Notes: a model not told the origin generated them from the sequence alone. Positions 7,790-19,552 are shown, counted from the stretch's first letter. The stretch is DNA of 64,000 nucleotides from Acidobacteria bacterium Mor1 (GCA_001664505.1 CP011806.1:1422538-1486537); one strand, 5' to 3'. Program-made: numbers and translations.

Positions 7790-8508
7790 TGATCCGGAAG
7801 GGGCTCATCGCGCTGTTGCTGCTCGCCGCCGGCTGCCTGCCGGCTGCGGCCTGGGCTCCGGAAACCCGGGTCCAGATGGCGGACAAGGCGATCCAGATGA
7901 TGCCGCAGTCGCTGCGCATCGCCCTCGAGAGCCATCGCCGCGACCTGCTCCGCGGCCTGCTCGAACCCCACACCCGTGAAGACGGGATGGAGCATCGGGC
8001 TCCCTGGGACGGCGGCACCCTCGACGCCACCATCGAGAACCGCGCCCGGGCGCTGGTGCGATCGGTAGAAAAATCCGCCGGCTTCGACGAGATCGCCGAG
8101 CGCTTCGGCATCCTGGCCCACTACGTGCTGGACGCCGGCTTCCCGCCGGGCTCGAGCGGCGACGGGGCGCTCCGCTACCCCCATTTCGCCGGGTTCTGCG
8201 CCCAGAAACAGGAAAAGTTCCCGCTGGTCTTCTACGGCCATGACGCCCCCGCCCTGGGCCAAGACGACTTCCGGGCCTACGCCCTGGAGATGCTGGAGCG
8301 GGCCCGCGACGAGGACCGGCAGCTCGCCCGGGCCTACGCCGCGGCCGGAGATCCGCCGGATCCCGGCCATTTCGACGATCGCTCTGTCCCATTTGCCGTC
8401 GGCTCGCTATCCTACTCCCGCGCGGTCACCGACGTGACCCGCGTCTGGATCGCCGCCTGGCGGCTGTCGAACGGGGACACCGGGCGCACGCCCTACCTCG
8501 ACGACTAG
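7789..8508 (+). CDS. Exported protein resembling zinc-dependent phospholipase C/S1-P1 nuclease fold
   Basis: 239 residues from a GTG that overlaps the preceding TAG by one base, so the two genes are translationally coupled. The N-terminus (LIALLLLAAGCLPAAAWA) is a signal peptide, with LAAGC as a possible lipobox; the Trp/Ala site just after is an alternative signal-peptidase I site. Histidines spaced through the chain (ESHRRDLLRG, EPHTRE, EHRAPWDGG, FGILAHYVLDAGFPPG, RYPHFAGF, GHDAP) recall the all-helical zinc phospholipase C/P1 nuclease fold, where the mature N-terminal Trp is itself a zinc ligand (WAPETR here would fit). This assignment is inferred from pattern only. Confidence 0.65.
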   Translation: MIRKGLIALLLLAAGCLPAAAWAPETRVQMADKAIQMMPQSLRIALESHRRDLLRGLLEPHTREDGMEHRAPWDGGTLDATIENRARALVRSVEKSAGFDEIAERFGILAHYVLDAGFPPGSSGDGALRYPHFAGFCAQKQEKFPLVFYGHDAPALGQDDFRAYALEMLERARDEDRQLARAYAAAGDPPDPGHFDDRSVPFAVGSLSYSRAVTDVTRVWIAAWRLSNGDTGRTPYLDD

Positions 8509-8539
8509 TCGTCTCCTCCATTCCACGGGGTATCGGAGG

Positions 8540-8574
8540 CGGGTCTCGAGAGACCCGGGGTGGTCCTGTTTTTC
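8540..8574 (+). terminator. Possible intrinsic terminator before purH
   Basis: A hairpin CGGGTCT-CGAG-AGACCCG (8540-8557) is followed after ten bases by a run of five T (8570-8574). The T-run is further from the stem than in a classical terminator, so the call is tentative. It would separate the 6001-8508 operon from purH. Confidence 0.35.
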
Positions 8575-8636
8575 TAAACGCGACTGCGTGGGCCCTCCGA
8601 CGCCGGCGGCTACGGGGGGTAGGGAGGCTAAGCGCG

Positions 8637-10181
<1,545 letters not shown>

Positions 10182-10210
10182 TCGGCAACCAGACTCGATC
10201 GGCAAGTCGA

Positions 10211-10242
10211 CAAGGGGCGGGCTCCAAAAGGCCCGCCCCTTG
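10211..10242. terminator. Strong hairpin between convergent purH and the 10267 gene
   Basis: A perfect 12-bp stem (10211-10222 with 10231-10242, CAAGGGGCGGGC and its complement) with an 8-nt loop. The flanks are only partly T-rich (tgtctcatt), but the site lies exactly between two converging stops and could act in both directions. Confidence 0.75.
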
Positions 10243-10266
10243 TCTCATTCGGCCTAGCTCAATCGC

Positions 10267-13200
10267 TCACGGCGCGCAGGCGGCCGGGTTCTGATTCACT
10301 CGTTCGCCGCCGCCCGAGTCGTTGCCCAAGGTTCCCAGGCCGCAGACGGCCTCGGCCTGCACGAGGTAGACGAACGCCTCCCCGGCCGGCGGAATCGTAG
10401 GATCCTGGATCTGACTCAGAGTCAGGTCCTGGCCAAAACAGATCCCGTAGTCCGCGCCCCCCAGACCGGAGAGCAATCCACGGGTCACCGAATAGCTGTC
10501 GGCCAGAGCGTCACTCTCCCAGACGAAGAGCGCGAGGGTCGGAGTGAGTTTGGCTCCCTCCAACGACGCAACTTCAGCCGGAAGTCCGCCGGGTACCGTC
10601 GGGGCGCAGTCGCAGACGTCGCCGACCTGATCCCCATCCAGATCGGCCTGATCGGCATTGGCATCCAGCGGACAGTTGTCGCACGCGTCGCCGACGCCGT
10701 CGCCGTCTCCGTCCTCCTGCCCCGGATCCGAAGCCGCGGGACAGCCATCGCAGGCATCGCCCAGCCCATCGCCGTCACCGTCAGCCTGACCAGGGTTGAA
10801 GTCGGCCGGGCAGTTGTCGGAACCGTCGGCCACACCATCGGAGTCGGCGTCCGGCCCGACACTTCCCGAGTTGAGCGCAAGCTCCGAGGTTCGCGGAGAG
10901 GCCACACTGACTTCGGTAGCGCTCGCGGTGTAGGCCGAAGCCGAGGTCACCGTCACCGACCAGGAGCAGTCGCCGGCTCCGTCGGTGTTGCAGGTTGTTT
11001 CACCCAGGAAGACGTCCATCTCGCCGAAGCCCGAGGGGTCCGCCACGTTCAAGCCATAGACATGGATCTCGTAGTCCCGATCGGCGCCCGCGTTGAGCAC
11101 TCCGTCCACCTGATCGTCAGACCCGCCGGGCGTCACGTTCACGATTTCGGGCCGATTCAGCGGCCTCCCCGGAACATTGGCGTCGGGTCCGTCCGGGAGG
11201 ATATCGACCGCGAGCCCGCCGTTGTCACGAATCTCGTTGCCCACGACCGTTGTATTGCCCTCGTGGACCACTCCGTCGCCACCATTGTGGGCGATCACGT
11301 TGCAGGTCCCCTCACAGGTGCCGCTCGGGAGCCGGCTTCCGCCGACCGTGACTGTTCCGAACCCTGAGTCGACCCCGGCTCCGGTGTTCCCGCTCGGGGT
11401 CACTCCGTCGGGAAGCACCCCGATCAGATTGCTCTCCAACCGCCCGAGGGTGTTGCCTGCCGCAATCACACCGGCACCGTCGTTCCCCGCGATCACGTTG
11501 CCGCCGCTGGGAGCCTCACCGACCACAAACTCGTTGTCGCTGACCACGACACCCGCCCCCCCGTTGGGTGCCGGCCCTCCGGCCGCATCGACGCCGATCC
11601 AGTTCCCCCGGATGAAGGTCCCACCTCCCTCGCTTGCAGTGATTGCGCCGCTTGCGTTTCCGGCGATCACGTTCCGCTCCCCGGGGTTGTTTCCGCCGAC
11701 GTCGAGCCCACCGAAGCTGCTCCCGGCCTTGGCGGCCCAGCGAATCCCGTAGCCCGGGTTGCCCGGCACCGTGACGCCGTCGGCCGCCAATCCGATCAGG
11801 TTGCCGTCGATCGTCAAGGTCGCGATATCCGAGTTGATGCCGTGCTGGTCGCAACCGGCGATCACGTTGCCCGGCGGCGAGCCCGGAGCGGGCGCATCGC
11901 CGCCGACGGTATGGTCATTGACAAAGTCCAGGCCTTCGACGTCGACACAAAGCCCACCCAGCACACTCACGCCGTCGGCAGCCAGTCCGACGAAGTTCCC
12001 CTGAATCAGGGTGCGCACACAAAAGTTACCGCTGATCCTCACGCCTCCCAGCACGTTGCGCAGGGAGGCGCTCGATCCCCCGACGAGGTTGTCGGAGCAA
12101 TCGGTCGGAGAACTCAGCCTCACCGTGCCTTCCCCGACCCGCTGGGCTCCACTGGCGTCCGTTCCGATCAGGTTTCCCTGAACCAGATTGTCATCGCTGA
12201 TGCCGATCTGGATCTCTCTGACGGTGTGCCCGGCGATCAGGTTCCCCGGAGGCTCGCCCGGGACCACAACCGACCCGCCGACAAGGTTCGCTCCCGTGGC
12301 CGGGACCCCGAAGCCATCGAGGAGGACTCCGGTGCGTTGAGGCAACGCGGCCGTGCCCGAACCATCGAGGCCGATGAAGTTACCCTGGATCAGGTTGTCG
12401 AACCCCTCGACGACTCGCACGCCGTCCAGGTTGTTGGAGATCACGTTGCGCTGAGACACCGTCGCCCCACCGATCCGGTTGCGGCTACCCGCCACCCGGA
12501 CCCCGTAGCGTCCGTTGCCGCTGACGGAGCCTCCGCCGGAAGCATCAGGGCCGAGGTAGCAATCCTCGACGACGTTGTCCGAACCGTTCAGCTGGACTCC
12601 ATCGGTGCCGAAACCGTTGATCACCAGCCCGCGCAGGGTCACGAAGTCGCTATTCGCCACCAGGCCGGAACCCGGCACCGACGTGCCCTGGATCTCGATC
12701 CGCGTCGCACCGCCGGTGGCGCCCTCGATGGTTGCGGACTCGGTGATGGGCGGCAGCGCCGTTACCGGGGCGATGGTCGGCGTTCCGCCGCCGAGGGCGA
12801 ACTGAATCGTATCCGCGCCGGCCAGCGCATTCGCCTCCTCGATCGCGGCGCGCAGCGTGCAAGCCCCCCCTCCGGCATCGCACGCACCGTCGCCCGGGGA
12901 GGCATCGCCTGCGTCGCCGGCGTCATTGACGGTCAGCGTCGCCAGGAGCGTCTCGGCAAAGTGGATCCGACCGTCGAAACCCAGGTAGGCGCTACCGCGG
13001 CTCGACGTCTTCACACGAGACCCGGCCGGAACCGCGGTCGCCGCTTCGCTGCGGTCCATCGCCCAAACGATCCGCTCCGGACCCGCCTCGACGAGCCGCG
13101 GGGCTGCAACGGCTTCTCGGCGATCCGCACCCAGGCTCAGCATGCGATCCCGCCCGAGCAGCACCTGCTCCCCGCCGGCGAGCCGGACACCGATGGAAGT

Positions 13201-13809
13201 CGCTCCCCTGCCCTGGGGTTTGAGCAGACGGAGCCCCTGGGCGGCGGACGGGAGCCGGACCACCTCGGGTTGCGCCGCCAGCGCACCCTGTGGCCCCTCG
13301 AAGACCAGCAGTTCGGCACCCTCGCGACCGGAGGTCCCCACCACTATGTCGGTCAGACCATCGACTCGGTTCACATCTCCGGCGACAAAAAAATCGAACC
13401 CGAGTTGCAATGACCGCGGTTCTCCGGCGGCCAGGCGCAAGACCCCGTCGTCGAGACCGAGATGCACCGGCTGCAGACGGGTTCCCCTCGAACGCGCCAG
13501 CAGTGCGTCGGGATGACCGTCCGCATCGAAATCGCCGACGAGCATGCGCTCGTAGCGCCGGTCCAGACGAAGTTCCCTGGCCTCAGGCCGGCCGCGCCTT
13601 TGCTCGACGTCGCGAAGCAAGATCAGGCGCGTAGCACCCTCTAGAGGCTCGAGAACGAGCAGATCGGGTAAACCGTCCCGATCGTAGTCCCCCGCGGCGA
13701 GCGAGGCCGCCGGGTCGGAAACGCGAAGGAGCGTGCGCCCTTCGGGCTCGGCTACGAGCGTTCCTGCAAACGAGAACAGACACAGTGCGAAGACTGCGAG
13801 AGACCGCAT
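10267..13809 (-). CDS. Large secreted FG-GAP/CSLREA/beta-helix/thrombospondin-3 protein
   Basis: 1180 residues. Signal peptide 1-20 ([17 protein letters not shown]). Residues ~25-270 hold FG-GAP/VCBS-like propeller repeats with calcium-loop signatures ([37 protein letters not shown]). Around 285-335 is a CSLREA-like element ([31 protein letters not shown]). Residues ~340-900 are a long right-handed parallel beta-helix with repeated ...NVIAGN/NLIGxxADG rungs. Residues ~985-1070 are thrombospondin type-3 calcium repeats ([28 protein letters not shown]). The C-terminal ~110 residues are Cys-containing and unassigned. ATG preceded by AAGGGGG. Likely a calcium-stabilised surface or released protein; no anchor domain is evident. 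Confidence 0.9.
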   Translation of the reverse strand: MRSLAVFALCLFSFAGTLVAEPEGRTLLRVSDPAASLAAGDYDRDGLPDLLVLEPLEGATRLILLRDVEQRRGRPEARELRLDRRYERMLVGDFDADGHPDALLARSRGTRLQPVHLGLDDGVLRLAAGEPRSLQLGFDFFVAGDVNRVDGLTDIVVGTSGREGAELLVFEGPQGALAAQPEVVRLPSAAQGLRLLKPQGRGATSIGVRLAGGEQVLLGRDRMLSLGADRREAVAAPRLVEAGPERIVWAMDRSEAATAVPAGSRVKTSSRGSAYLGFDGRIHFAETLLATLTVNDAGDAGDASPGDGACDAGGGACTLRAAIEEANALAGADTIQFALGGGTPTIAPVTALPPITESATIEGATGGATRIEIQGTSVPGSGLVANSDFVTLRGLVINGFGTDGVQLNGSDNVVEDCYLGPDASGGGSVSGNGRYGVRVAGSRNRIGGATVSQRNVISNNLDGVRVVEGFDNLIQGNFIGLDGSGTAALPQRTGVLLDGFGVPATGANLVGGSVVVPGEPPGNLIAGHTVREIQIGISDDNLVQGNLIGTDASGAQRVGEGTVRLSSPTDCSDNLVGGSSASLRNVLGGVRISGNFCVRTLIQGNFVGLAADGVSVLGGLCVDVEGLDFVNDHTVGGDAPAPGSPPGNVIAGCDQHGINSDIATLTIDGNLIGLAADGVTVPGNPGYGIRWAAKAGSSFGGLDVGGNNPGERNVIAGNASGAITASEGGGTFIRGNWIGVDAAGGPAPNGGAGVVVSDNEFVVGEAPSGGNVIAGNDGAGVIAAGNTLGRLESNLIGVLPDGVTPSGNTGAGVDSGFGTVTVGGSRLPSGTCEGTCNVIAHNGGDGVVHEGNTTVVGNEIRDNGGLAVDILPDGPDANVPGRPLNRPEIVNVTPGGSDDQVDGVLNAGADRDYEIHVYGLNVADPSGFGEMDVFLGETTCNTDGAGDCSWSVTVTSASAYTASATEVSVASPRTSELALNSGSVGPDADSDGVADGSDNCPADFNPGQADGDGDGLGDACDGCPAASDPGQEDGDGDGVGDACDNCPLDANADQADLDGDQVGDVCDCAPTVPGGLPAEVASLEGAKLTPTLALFVWESDALADSYSVTRGLLSGLGGADYGICFGQDLTLSQIQDPTIPPAGEAFVYLVQAEAVCGLGTLGNDSGGGERVNQNPAACAP

Positions 13810-13916
13810 GATGCCCCCTTGTGCGGTAGCGAACTACCCTCCTGCAGGGAGCATACGTCCATTTTCACGGGAGAGGTCCCGCGAAGAAGCGACAAATACA
13901 GCGGATGGATCGACCG

Positions 13917-16442
13917 CTAGGGAGCGTCGATGGCGCGGAACTCCAGCTTCTCGATGGTCTGGTAGTAGATCGAGTCCCGGGCCTGCTCCTGGTACTTGCG
14001 GGCGAAGCCGAAGAGCGCCTTGATGTCCGGGTCCTCGGCATCGAGGGCCACGGCGTCGTTGAGGTACTCGATGGCCTTGTCCGGGTCGCCCGCCTTGAGC
14101 GCCACCAGGGACATGTTGAACCAGCCGTTCCGCTTGTAGCGGGAGACCACGCCGGGGTCGACGGTATCCGGCAGCCGGTACAACCGGCGCAGCGCCGAGT
14201 GGAAGTCGCCGTCCTCGAAGGCGAGGCGGGCGAACTGCAGTTGTTCCCGGGTCTCGCTCTCCGCCTTGTAGCGCTTGCCGGCTTCGAGCAGCCCGTCACG
14301 GGCTTCGGCGTCGTCGGGATCGATGGACAGCACGGCGTTGTAGGAAACGATCGCCGCCTCGTACTGCCCGTCGGACATCGCCTTGCGCGCGTCGACCAGG
14401 TGTTGGGTCGCAATGGCTGCGGGAGTCAACGCGGTTTCATCCGGGGTCGCCGCCGCGCTCTCCACCGCCGCGGCGGCTGCACCCTTCTCTGCGGAGCCGG
14501 CCTCGCGTTTGGCCGCGGCTCGTTCCAGCGCCTGGGACAGCGCGTCGGGCTCCTCGCCCTGTTCGCCGCCGATACCCGCCAGTTCCTGGAGGGCCGTCAC
14601 GCCGACCATCGGCAACACGAACCAGGCCGCGGCGCCCAGCGCCACGATGCCCAGCACCGCGAGCAAGGCGATCTTGGCCAGCTTGCCTCCCTTTCCGGGT
14701 GCCTTGGCCTTCGCCTTGGCCAAGGTCTTGGCCTGGCGAACGCCCGGCTTCTCCGGCGGCGGGGCGCCGAGCTGTTCGGCCAGTGACAGACCGGAACCCT
14801 CGGCGTCCTCGTCGTGGGTGCTGGCCTCGCCGGTGTCGGTCAACGGCACCGATCCGGCCGCGGCGTCCATGGCGTCCTCGGGGGTTTCGGCCGCAGCATC
14901 GTTGCCGACGAAGCCGCCCTCGAGATCGTCGAGGTCTTCGATGGTTTCGGAGCCACCGCCGACGGTGGCGGCCCGCTCGGGAGACACGTCGGTCTCCTGA
15001 ATCGCCTGGAGGCTGAGCCGCTGCTCGATCTGTTCGAGATAGTGCTCCGCCTCACCGTGCCCCGGCGATGCCTCGAGCACCTTCTTGAACCGTTCCTGAG
15101 CCTCTTCGAAGGCGTCGTGCTCGAAGAGCTGCACTCCTTCGGTGATCCACTCCTCGAGTTGCTGTCCCAGCGCGTTGCTCTGGCTCTGGATCTTGCCCTG
15201 GAGCTGAAGCGCCTCCTGGTTGGTCTCATCGAGAATCAGCACCCGGGTCAGGGTGCCGAGGGCGTCGTCGTTGCGCCCCTCGTCGATCGCCGCCCGAGCC
15301 TCGACCAGCAATTCGTGAACCCGGCCGTCGAGCATCGCCCCGGCAACCTGGGGAGCGGGCTCGCCGCCGTCGCCGGCGTCCATCGATCCGAGGGGATCGT
15401 CCAGGTCGAGCTCGATGGAGTCCACGTTGGGGTTGGCGGGATCGGGGGTCGCCATCGCCGGCGCTGCGGGCGCGGCCGGCGCCGGGGGTTGGTTCGCCGC
15501 CGCAGGCTGGGCAGCCTCGACTTCCGGCTCGGCATCTCCCTGCCACACGGTCTGAGGCTCGTCCCCGTCGGGCTCGAAGCGCCCGCGACGAGGTTCGTCC
15601 ACCGGGACCTCACCGGCCAGATCGAGGGATTGAATCTCCTCGACGTCACCGATGTCGATGCCCTCTCCCTGGCGATCGGGGGTCGGAATCTCGTTGGGCG
15701 ACGGCCGGAAACCCGGCTCGGTCTGCACCCGGTGACTGGCACCGCTCGGCGGGCCGTCGAGCACCGCGAGGGAGTCGTCGAAATCTTCGTTGTCCATCGC
15801 CGACACGTTGTCCGCCTGATCGAGCAGGCTCTGGGCCTCGACGTTGGCCGGATCGACGTGGAGCACGTCGTGGCAGGCGGCCATGGCATCGCGGCGCCGC
15901 CCGGCGCTCAGGTGCGCCCGGGCCAGGCCGAGCTTGCCGGAGACAAACTCCGGATCGGGCTCGGGCATCGCGATGGGCACCGGCGCGCCAGAGGCCGGCT
16001 GCGGCTGGGCGTCGGCGCCGGCCGGAATCGGCGGCGGCGTCTGGGCCGCAGGGGGACCCTGGGGGTCGACCGCCGGAATCGAGCCGGTCTCGCCGAAATC
16101 GAGTTGGAAATCGAGATCGCCGACGTCGGCGGCGGACACCTCGGCGACCAGGGTGGCCGGGTCGGCGGGCGCCGCCGAGTCCACCTGGACCGCGGGCGCC
16201 TCGGGCACCGGAGGCGGCGTGGCCTGTGCCGAGGGGGCGGCGGCCGGCGCGTCGGGCTGTACCGCCGCGGCACCGTCTCCCTGGGTCAGAAGCCCGCAGA
16301 GACGCACCCCTTCGCGGGCCCGCTCATCCTGGGGATTCAGCTCCAGCAGTTGCTGCCAGCTCACCTGTGCCGCGGCAAAATCGCCGGACAGGTACTGCTC
16401 GGACGCCTGATGGTGGAGTTGCTCGACCTGCTGACGGTCCAT
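13917..16442 (-). CDS. Large TPR membrane protein with acidic middle region
   Basis: 841 residues. An N-terminal TPR-like pair (LHHQASEQYLSGDFAAAQ, LLELNPQDERAREG) is followed by long acidic, Ala/Pro-rich disordered stretches with further TPR-type segments (~170-215, ~375-430, ~430-490). One membrane segment (about 600-625, IALLAVLGIVALGAAAWFVL) is preceded by a Lys-rich patch (AKTLAKAKAKAPGKGGK), placing the N-terminus in the cytoplasm and the C-terminal ~210 residues outside. That part holds more TPRs (YNAVLSIDPDDAEARDG, YLNDAVALDAEDPDIKAL). A scaffold linking cytoplasm and periplasm is the inference; no enzyme domain is visible. Confidence 0.8.
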   Translation of the reverse strand: MDRQQVEQLHHQASEQYLSGDFAAAQVSWQQLLELNPQDERAREGVRLCGLLTQGDGAAAVQPDAPAAAPSAQATPPPVPEAPAVQVDSAAPADPATLVAEVSAADVGDLDFQLDFGETGSIPAVDPQGPPAAQTPPPIPAGADAQPQPASGAPVPIAMPEPDPEFVSGKLGLARAHLSAGRRRDAMAACHDVLHVDPANVEAQSLLDQADNVSAMDNEDFDDSLAVLDGPPSGASHRVQTEPGFRPSPNEIPTPDRQGEGIDIGDVEEIQSLDLAGEVPVDEPRRGRFEPDGDEPQTVWQGDAEPEVEAAQPAAANQPPAPAAPAAPAMATPDPANPNVDSIELDLDDPLGSMDAGDGGEPAPQVAGAMLDGRVHELLVEARAAIDEGRNDDALGTLTRVLILDETNQEALQLQGKIQSQSNALGQQLEEWITEGVQLFEHDAFEEAQERFKKVLEASPGHGEAEHYLEQIEQRLSLQAIQETDVSPERAATVGGGSETIEDLDDLEGGFVGNDAAAETPEDAMDAAAGSVPLTDTGEASTHDEDAEGSGLSLAEQLGAPPPEKPGVRQAKTLAKAKAKAPGKGGKLAKIALLAVLGIVALGAAAWFVLPMVGVTALQELAGIGGEQGEEPDALSQALERAAAKREAGSAEKGAAAAAVESAAATPDETALTPAAIATQHLVDARKAMSDGQYEAAIVSYNAVLSIDPDDAEARDGLLEAGKRYKAESETREQLQFARLAFEDGDFHSALRRLYRLPDTVDPGVVSRYKRNGWFNMSLVALKAGDPDKAIEYLNDAVALDAEDPDIKALFGFARKYQEQARDSIYYQTIEKLEFRAIDAP

Positions 16443-16596
16443 CTCGCCGGATCTCCGGAGTCGTCAGGTCCCGAACGGGCGCCATTCCGCGATTTCCGCG
16501 GCCCCCAAACGCCCCGGCGAATATAGGTCCCGGCCCTCGGAGGGGCAAAAAACGGAGACTTTCGGCTGGTCGCTGCCCGGCCGGGCAGCGTTCAGG

Positions 16597-16923
16597 TCAG
16601 GAAACCCCGCCCCGGGCGCCTTCGAGGAAGGTCTTGCGGCAGCCCTCGGAGCAGAAATAGTGCTCCCGGTCCCCCTCCTGGACGATCAGGGCGGATTCCT
16701 TGGCCAGGAAGGTGTTGCAGATCTTGTCCCGGACCATCGGGCCCTCGAGGCGCCGTCCGGATGCCCGGCTTCCGGCTCCCCTGGGCGGCGCCTGGCCCGG
16801 CGCCTGAGCTCCACCCGGGGCCTGCCCGCCTCGCTGGCCGGCCCCCTGGGCCGAGCGCAGCAGTCTGCCGACGAACCACATGGCCGCCGCGGCAAACACC
16901 AGGCTGAACAGGCGGGAGATCAA
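16597..16923 (-). CDS. Small membrane protein with C-terminal YHS/TRASH-like metal-binding motif
   Basis: 108 residues from TTG, supported by GGAG seven bases upstream and a 4-nt TTGA overlap with the preceding gene's stop. One N-terminal membrane segment (residues 4-22) is followed by a Gly/Ala/Pro/Gln-rich linker and, from about residue 63, MVRDKICNTFLAKESAL and YFCSEGCRKTF. The Cys pattern (one Cys, then CxxxC after a Tyr-Phe) is that of YHS/TRASH-type metal-binding domains and of PP0621-like small proteins. The partner is probably the TPR gene it overlaps. Confidence 0.75.
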   Translation of the reverse strand: MISRLFSLVFAAAAMWFVGRLLRSAQGAGQRGGQAPGGAQAPGQAPPRGAGSRASGRRLEGPMVRDKICNTFLAKESALIVQEGDREHYFCSEGCRKTFLEGARGGVS

Positions 16924-17627
16924 CCGGCGTCTCCGTTGCGGGCCGCATCGAGCCGCTCGCGCAGCCGCTGCACGTCGGTCTCACCGGGGCGCATCTGCTC
17001 CAGGCGGGCCATGGCGGCCTCGGCCTGCTCGTAGCGTCCCAGGTCGAATCCGGCGACGATCACCGTGTTGAACAGCGCCTGCCAGTGGTCGTCCTGAATC
17101 TCGCTGGCCTCGCCGAACAGCTCCAGCGCCCGGTCGAACTCGCCCAGCCGCTTGTAGCAGATCCCCATGTCGACCTTGAGGTTGGGATCCCGGGGAGCCG
17201 CAGCGATGGCCTGGGTGTAGAACTCGATGGCCCGATCCCAGCGCTCGGCGTCGTGGTAGAAGTTCGCCAGCTGCGGTTTGAGGTCCGGACGCAGCTCGAC
17301 CACCCGGTCGAAATAGCGGTCGGCCTCGGGCCACATGTTGGCCCGGGCGTACAGGCTGGCCAGCTGGCTCAACGCCGCGTCGTCGTCGGGGTTGGCGTCG
17401 AGCTTCTGCTTGAGCTCCTGCAGCATCTGCTGCATCGGGAAGGCTCCCCCGCCCGCGGCATCGGCGGCGGGAGGGCCGGCGGGACCGGTCGGCGGCGGGG
17501 TCTGCCCGGCGAAGGCGCTCTGGTTCTCGTTGAGTGGCCGGTCGCTCCAGGCCGTGAACAACATGAATCCGAGCAAGGTGCCGAAGGCGATGCCCACGAC
17601 GAGATAGATGGCCTGATCCTGCTTCAA
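16920..17627 (-). CDS. Membrane-anchored TPR protein
   Basis: 235 residues. TTG start with AGGAG six bases upstream. One N-terminal transmembrane helix (residues 7-26, IYLVVGIAFGTLLGFMLFTA), a Gly/Ala/Pro linker, then at least four TPR-like repeats from about residue 70 (LASLYARANMWPEADRYFDR, FYHDAERWDRAIEFYTQA, MGICYKRLGEFDRALELF, AGFDLGRYEQAEAAM). The layout resembles cytochrome-c-biogenesis and similar periplasmic TPR adaptors, but nothing specific points to that. It overlaps the YHS-like gene and runs toward the large TPR gene at 13917. Confidence 0.85.
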   Translation of the reverse strand: MKQDQAIYLVVGIAFGTLLGFMLFTAWSDRPLNENQSAFAGQTPPPTGPAGPPAADAAGGGAFPMQQMLQELKQKLDANPDDDAALSQLASLYARANMWPEADRYFDRVVELRPDLKPQLANFYHDAERWDRAIEFYTQAIAAAPRDPNLKVDMGICYKRLGEFDRALELFGEASEIQDDHWQALFNTVIVAGFDLGRYEQAEAAMARLEQMRPGETDVQRLRERLDAARNGDAG

Positions 17628-17717
17628 ATCCGGCTCCTGAAATGCACGATTTCAGGCTATCCGAGCGCCCCGGAGGCGTCAAGAAAGCCCAGGCCGACAT
17701 GCTACTCTGCCGGTCCC

Positions 17718-18791
17718 ATGGACTCCCCGGCAAAAACCAACCTCTACGGTCTGGACCGCCCGGCCCTCGAGGCCTGGAGCGAGGCCCGGGAGCAGCCCCG
17801 ATTCCGCGCCGGCCAGATCTACCGCTGGATGTACGGCAGGCAGCGGCTGGACCCCAACGAGTGGACCGACCTCCCCGGCGCGCTGCGGGAACGGATCGTG
17901 GCGGAGCACGTGGTCGAGACCGGGCAGCTGGCCGAAAGGCTCGAGGCCTCGGACGGCACCATCAAGTACCGGGTCGAGCTGCCCGGCAGCGGCTCGGTCG
18001 AGTCGGTCTACATGGTTCAGGACGAGCGGGTCACCCTCTGCATCTCGAGCCAGGTCGGCTGCGCCCTGGGCTGCGACTTCTGCATGACCGCCCGCATGGG
18101 CCTCGTGCGGCACCTCACCGCCGGCGAGATCCTCGGGCAGGCCGCGATGATCCGGGACGACCGCGGGCTCCACGAGCGTCCCTTCAACATCGTGTTCATG
18201 GGAATGGGTGAACCGCTGCACAACTACGACGCAGTGCTCTCGGCGGTGCGGACCCTGACCGACCCCGAGGGGTTCGGCCTGTCGCGCAAACGGATCACCG
18301 TCTCCACCGTCGGCCTCGTGCCGGCGATCGACAAACTGGCGGCCGAGCCGGTGCGGCCGCGGCTCGCGGTCTCGCTCAATGCCACCACCGACGAACAGCG
18401 GGACGCGCTGATGCCGGTCAACCGGCGCTACCCGCTGGCGGTGCTCCGTGAGTCGCTCCGGCGCTACGCACAGCACACCGGCGACACCTTCACCTTCGAG
18501 TACGTGATGCTTGCCGGGGTCAACGATTCCGACGACGACGTGCGGCGGCTGGCCCGGCTGGCCCACGGGCTGCCGGTCAAGATCAACCTGATCCCGTTCA
18601 ACGAGGTGCCCGGAGAACTCCCCTACCGATCCCCGAGCCGCGACCGGGTCTTCGCCGTCCGCGATGCCCTGCTCGGCCGCAACGTGCGCACCAGTATCCG
18701 CTGGAGCCGGGGCGCCGATGCCCGGGCGGCCTGCGGCCAACTCGCCCTCGAGAGCGGCAAACACAAACCGAAGCGGGAGGCTTCCTCGTGA
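17718..18791 (+). CDS. rlmN: 23S rRNA (adenine(2503)-C(2))-methyltransferase
   Basis: 357 residues. Radical-SAM enzyme that methylates C2 of A2503 in 23S rRNA (and A37 of some tRNAs). Seen: N-terminal RAGQIYRWMYGR, then SSQVGCALGCDFCMT with the three CxxxCxxC cluster cysteines (residues ~115-122), VFMGMGEPLHNYD, RKRITVSTVGLVPAID, LAVSLNATTDEQRD, MLAGVNDSDDD, INLIPFNEVPG and the C-terminal catalytic Cys in GADARAACGQL. No Shine-Dalgarno is present; a TACTCT box lies nine bases before the ATG. It is coupled to the SDR gene by a GTGA overlap. Confidence 0.95.
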   Translation: MDSPAKTNLYGLDRPALEAWSEAREQPRFRAGQIYRWMYGRQRLDPNEWTDLPGALRERIVAEHVVETGQLAERLEASDGTIKYRVELPGSGSVESVYMVQDERVTLCISSQVGCALGCDFCMTARMGLVRHLTAGEILGQAAMIRDDRGLHERPFNIVFMGMGEPLHNYDAVLSAVRTLTDPEGFGLSRKRITVSTVGLVPAIDKLAAEPVRPRLAVSLNATTDEQRDALMPVNRRYPLAVLRESLRRYAQHTGDTFTFEYVMLAGVNDSDDDVRRLARLAHGLPVKINLIPFNEVPGELPYRSPSRDRVFAVRDALLGRNVRTSIRWSRGADARAACGQLALESGKHKPKREASS

Positions 18792-19540
18792 TCGATCTGG
18801 CTAACAAGGTCGCCGTGGTCACCGGCGGTTCCCGAGGCATCGGCGCTGCCTGCTGCCGGGTGCTCTCGGCATGCGGAGCCAAGGTGGTGGTCAACTACCG
18901 GGTGGAGACCCCTTCGGCCCAGCTGGTGGTCAAGCGGATTCAGGAGGCCGGCGGCGACGCCTTCCCGCTGGACGCCGACGTATCCAGGGTCGAAGAGGCG
19001 GAGATGCTGGTCAGCGAAACCGTCGACCGCTTCGGCTCCCTGGACATCCTGGTCAACAGCGCCGGGATCTGGACCGGGGCGCCGGTGGAAGAGATCAGCG
19101 ACCGCGAATGGCAGGAGATGGTCGGAATCAACCTGACCGGCACCTTCCAGGTGACGCGCGCGGCGGTGCCGCACCTGCGCGAATCCAAGGGCACGATCAT
19201 CAACATCTCCAGCACCGCCGCCCAACGGGGCGAGGCGGGCCACAGCCACTACGCCGCGACCAAGGGTGCGATCCAGTCCTTCACCAAGTCGCTGGCCACG
19301 GAGCTCGGCGGAGACGGCGTGCGCACCAACTGCGTCGCTCCCGGCTGGGTCGAGACCGACATGACCCGGGAGACCCTCGAGTCGGAGTCGCGTGAGGGCA
19401 TCCTGGCGCAGATCCCCCTGGGCCGGGCGGGCACCCCCGACGACATCGCAGGGGTCGTCGCGTTCCTCGCCTCGGACCTCGCCGCCTTCATCAACGGCGA
19501 GATCGTCAACGTCAACGGCGGCTCGGTTCTCTGCGGTTAG
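18788..19540 (+). CDS. SDR-family oxidoreductase, FabG-like
   Basis: 250 residues from GTG, overlapping the rlmN stop. Classical short-chain dehydrogenase: cofactor motif TGGSRGIG (~residues 12-19), NSAG (~90), catalytic Ser in NISSTAAQRG and the YxxxK pair in HYAATKGA (~156-160), then PGWVETDM and the C-terminal NGEIVNVNGGSVLCG. It resembles 3-oxoacyl-[ACP] reductases, but no fatty-acid genes are nearby, so the substrate is open. Confidence 0.85.
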   Translation: MIDLANKVAVVTGGSRGIGAACCRVLSACGAKVVVNYRVETPSAQLVVKRIQEAGGDAFPLDADVSRVEEAEMLVSETVDRFGSLDILVNSAGIWTGAPVEEISDREWQEMVGINLTGTFQVTRAAVPHLRESKGTIINISSTAAQRGEAGHSHYAATKGAIQSFTKSLATELGGDGVRTNCVAPGWVETDMTRETLESESREGILAQIPLGRAGTPDDIAGVVAFLASDLAAFINGEIVNVNGGSVLCG

Positions 19541-19552
19541 AGCGCGGTGGGC

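Noticed and set aside
8509-8636. Purine riboswitch or leader before purH
   Set aside because: Only a short hairpin with a displaced T-run and a 14-bp palindrome at 8500-8513 are present; nothing matches the purine riboswitch core.
14814-16526. 570-codon open frame opposite the large TPR gene
   Set aside because: Its sequence is a Gly/Arg/His/Val-rich shadow typical of the complementary strand of GC-rich DNA, with no domain; the minus-strand frame has clear TPRs and a membrane helix.
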